From the NCBI GenBank assembly GCA_045402695.1, contig JAWPNA010000447.1, positions 1 through 8,526 of the forward strand: a DNA stretch of 8,526 bases, in the 5' to 3' direction. Positions 6,665 through 8,526 of this stretch are shown here, one piece after another. The DNA comes from JAWPNA01 sp045402695. Lineage in GTDB: Bacteria; Acidobacteriota; Polarisedimenticolia; JACPZX01; DASXTC01. Below the pieces are notes generated by a model. It worked only from the letters and a program-made list of their open reading frames with translations, had not been told where the DNA came from and ran no database searches. The stretch's first letter is position 1, and each line of letters begins with the position of its first letter. The position numbers were made by a program, and so were the translations under genes.

Positions 6665-8526
6665 ATGATAACCGGATGCCCCACCTTGAGGGACGATCTC
6701 GTATTCGTCGAGGCAAAAGACAAGTCGCAGCCCGGAAGCTATCTCGTCGAAGACCCGGTCGCGCGGGCTGTCTTCGAGATCGGCGACGTGGAGCGTTTCA
6801 TCTGCCTGCAGCTCGATGGACGAACGCCGCTCGCTCAGGTGTGCGGCCGCGTCCCCCGACGGTTCAGCGCGGCGCTTTCCGAGGAGAAGTTGATCGACTT
6901 CGTGTACCAGCTTGGTGTCCAGGGGCTCCTCGTGCGCCGCACATCGGCCGCGGGCCCCAAGGAGACCGTTTACAGACGTGTTGCCCGAGTGCCGCACCGG
7001 CTCGCTCCCGGCTTGGCGCGTCGCGATGGGGGGGTCATCCGGCGCGCCCTCACATGGCCTTTCCGAGTCCTGACACGCTGGCTGTTCATGGCCCCTTGGG
7101 ACTTCCTGAGCCTGCCGGCAGAGGTGCCCGGTGTGCCCGCGCCGAAGAAGTGGAAACTGTGCGATCCCAGCAGGGCGACGCGTGGCTCGCGCCCAAGCTC
7201 TCCTGGTGTTTCACGAAGACGTTTGTCGGGGCAACGCTCGTGCCTCTGGCCCTGGCCATCTACATCCTCGTCATGCAGTGGTCAGATCTCTGGAACGGCA
7301 TCGAACTGCTCTGGAACCCTCTCGGCTATCTGATTGTGCTGCTGGCCGGCGTGCTCCTTGTGCACATCCCCCACCAGTTCACTCACGCGATCGTCTGCAC
7401 ATACTACGGTGGAAACGTTCGCGGCTGCGGCGTGCTGTTTCTCGCCCATGTCCTGCCGACCTTTTACTGCGACATGGAGGATGCGGCCTGGATCAAGGAC
7501 AAGCACAAACGAGTGTGGTGTGCGCTGGCGGGCGTCCACTACCAGTTGATGGCGTTCTCCATCGGCCTGATCGGCTGGTGGCTCACCAGCCCCGCGGCTC
7601 TTCCCCATGCGATCTGGCTGGCGATCGCGTCCTCGGCACTGCTGGGTATCCTGATCAACGCGGTGCCCACCAACAAACGGGACCTGTACTTCGCCTTGAG
7701 CCTCGGATTCGAGATGCCCGATCTGCGCGAGAGGGCCTGTTCGCTGATGCGGGCATGGGTGCGCTGGAAACGCTATCCGGAGCCCCTCACCCCCAGCGAG
7801 CGCGGCTGGTTCTGGGCCTTCGGCATCCTGGTGAATCTGATGACGATCACGAGCCTCGTCTTCGTCGGGCTGATCTTCTACAGGGCTTCGGAGATCCACC
7901 ACCAGAACGCGGGCCTTGTCTTTGTGGGCGTGGGCTTGATCGCACTGCAGGATCACGCGCGACTCTACTTCGGCCGCCCCTGGACGTGGCTCAAGCAGCG
8001 CGTGAGCGCGATCCTGCGCTACACGCTGACGGGTGTGCTGGTGGTGGGGATCGTGTACGTCATGTTCCTGCCCTATCCCTACGACAGCGGCGGACCGTTC
8101 ACGTTTCTTCCGCTCAAGCGCCTGGACATCCACGTGGAGATGGAAGGGATGGTTGATTCGGTTCAGGTGAAGGAGGGGCAGTGGGTCGAAGCCGGCCAAC
8201 CTCTCGCCAGCCTGGTCCGGAGGATTCCGGAGAGGAACCTCAAGGCGGCGAGGGCGCAGCTCGACGGAACCAACGCGCAACTCGAGCTTCTGCAGAAGGG
8301 ACCGAAGCCCGAGGAAGTCGTCATGGCCGAGAAGGCCATCGAGAAGGCGGAAGCGAAGCTCGCCTGGAGCGAGCCGCGCGCCGTTCGCTACGCGGAGCTC
8401 TTCAAGCAGGAGCTGGTCTCCCTGCAGGAGTACGAAACCGCGCAACAGGTGCGAGACATCGACCTCAAGGAGCTGGAGCAGGCGAAGGCCAGCCTCAATC
8501 TCGTGGTCAGCGGGGCGCGCAAGGAA
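6665..8526 (+). CDS. PqqD-like/M50/HlyD fusion membrane protein, frameshifted, 3' end beyond window
   Basis: Starting at ATG 6665, residues 6-95 resemble the PqqD-like N-terminal domain of bacterial M50/HlyD fusions (PTLRDDLVF, YLVEDPVARAVFEIG). That frame closes at 7333, but the homologous protein continues in another frame from about 7177, so a frameshift lies near 7163-7185. Joined, it has at least 618 residues. The membrane part has about seven hydrophobic segments (first at 184-203). The M50 site reads HQFTH at 234-238 where HExxH is expected, followed by FYCDMEDAAW (D267) and NKRDLYFALS (D337) where LDG is usual. From 492 (GMVDSVQVKEGQWVEAG) a lipoyl/HlyD domain begins, followed by a long alpha-helical hairpin, and the frame runs off the right edge. 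Such fusions are linked to export of peptides or small molecules across the envelope; the substrate here is unknown. The gene may be intact in vivo if the shift is a sequencing error. Confidence 0.7.
7163..7185 (+). other. Frameshift site within the M50/HlyD gene
   Basis: Family-like sequence reads WKLCDP up to base 7168 in the first frame and DAWLAPKLSW from 7177 in the second. Skipping the eight bases AGCAGGGC (7169-7176) restores CDPDAWLAPKL, which matches the FDPD-type segment usual before the first membrane helix of this family. A one-base loss nearby would also explain it. No slippery heptamer is present. Confidence 0.6.

Noticed and set aside
7145..7180. Programmed -1 frameshift signal
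   Set aside because: No X-XXY-YYZ slippery heptamer and no obvious downstream pseudoknot were seen, so a mutation or sequencing error is more likely.
7282..8445. Long minus-strand open frame (387 codons) opposite the M50/HlyD gene
   Set aside because: It is a shadow of the GC-rich plus-strand gene, is rich in Arg/His/Gln, has no recognisable domain, and its opposite frame encodes clear membrane and lipoyl domains.

Overview
The window is GC-rich bacterial DNA with long open frames, many GTG or TTG starts and clear Shine-Dalgarno sites. The gene content is a secreted protein with MopE-type acidic metal-binding repeats, a fused sulfate adenylyltransferase/APS kinase and a membrane M50/HlyD-type fusion. 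This combination suggests an environmental bacterium of the Myxococcota/Acidobacteriota/Planctomycetota type, but the sequence alone does not fix the phylum. No rRNA, tRNA, CRISPR array, transposase or integrase was seen.

Left region (minus strand, bases 1 to about 2783): a large exported protein of at least 820 residues that runs off the left edge. It has a signal peptide, about six Asp/Asn/Cys repeats resembling the putative metal-binding motif of MopE-type proteins, and about 390 residues of unrecognised C-terminal region. It has a strong RBS. A candidate promoter lies about 290 bp upstream of the start, leaving a long leader able to form several hairpins.

Middle region (minus strand, bases 2870 to about 5532): a two-gene sulfate activation operon. 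A bifunctional sulfate adenylyltransferase/APS kinase makes PAPS. It overlaps by 20 bp a CysQ/inositol-monophosphatase-type phosphatase that starts at TTG and probably removes the by-product PAP. A promoter with a perfect TATAAT lies upstream.

Right region (plus strand, about 5731 to the right edge): a roughly 0.5 kb control region with inverted repeats, a TTGACA promoter and a hairpin-rich leader, then two closely spaced genes. The first encodes a four-TPR protein. The second encodes a large membrane protein with an N-terminal PqqD-like domain, an M50 (site-2-protease-like) membrane domain and an HlyD-type lipoyl/coiled-coil part, and it runs off the right edge. The M50 site reads HQFTH rather than HExxH, and the gene as given has a frameshift near 7163-7185. 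Together these two genes look like part of an export or peptide-handling system.

The most notable points are the apparently inactivated M50 site, the frameshift, and the near-identical promoter architecture (TCTCTTGACA, 15 bases, GGTACT) in front of both the repeat protein and the TPR/M50 operon. Each of these promoters is followed by an unusually long structured leader.
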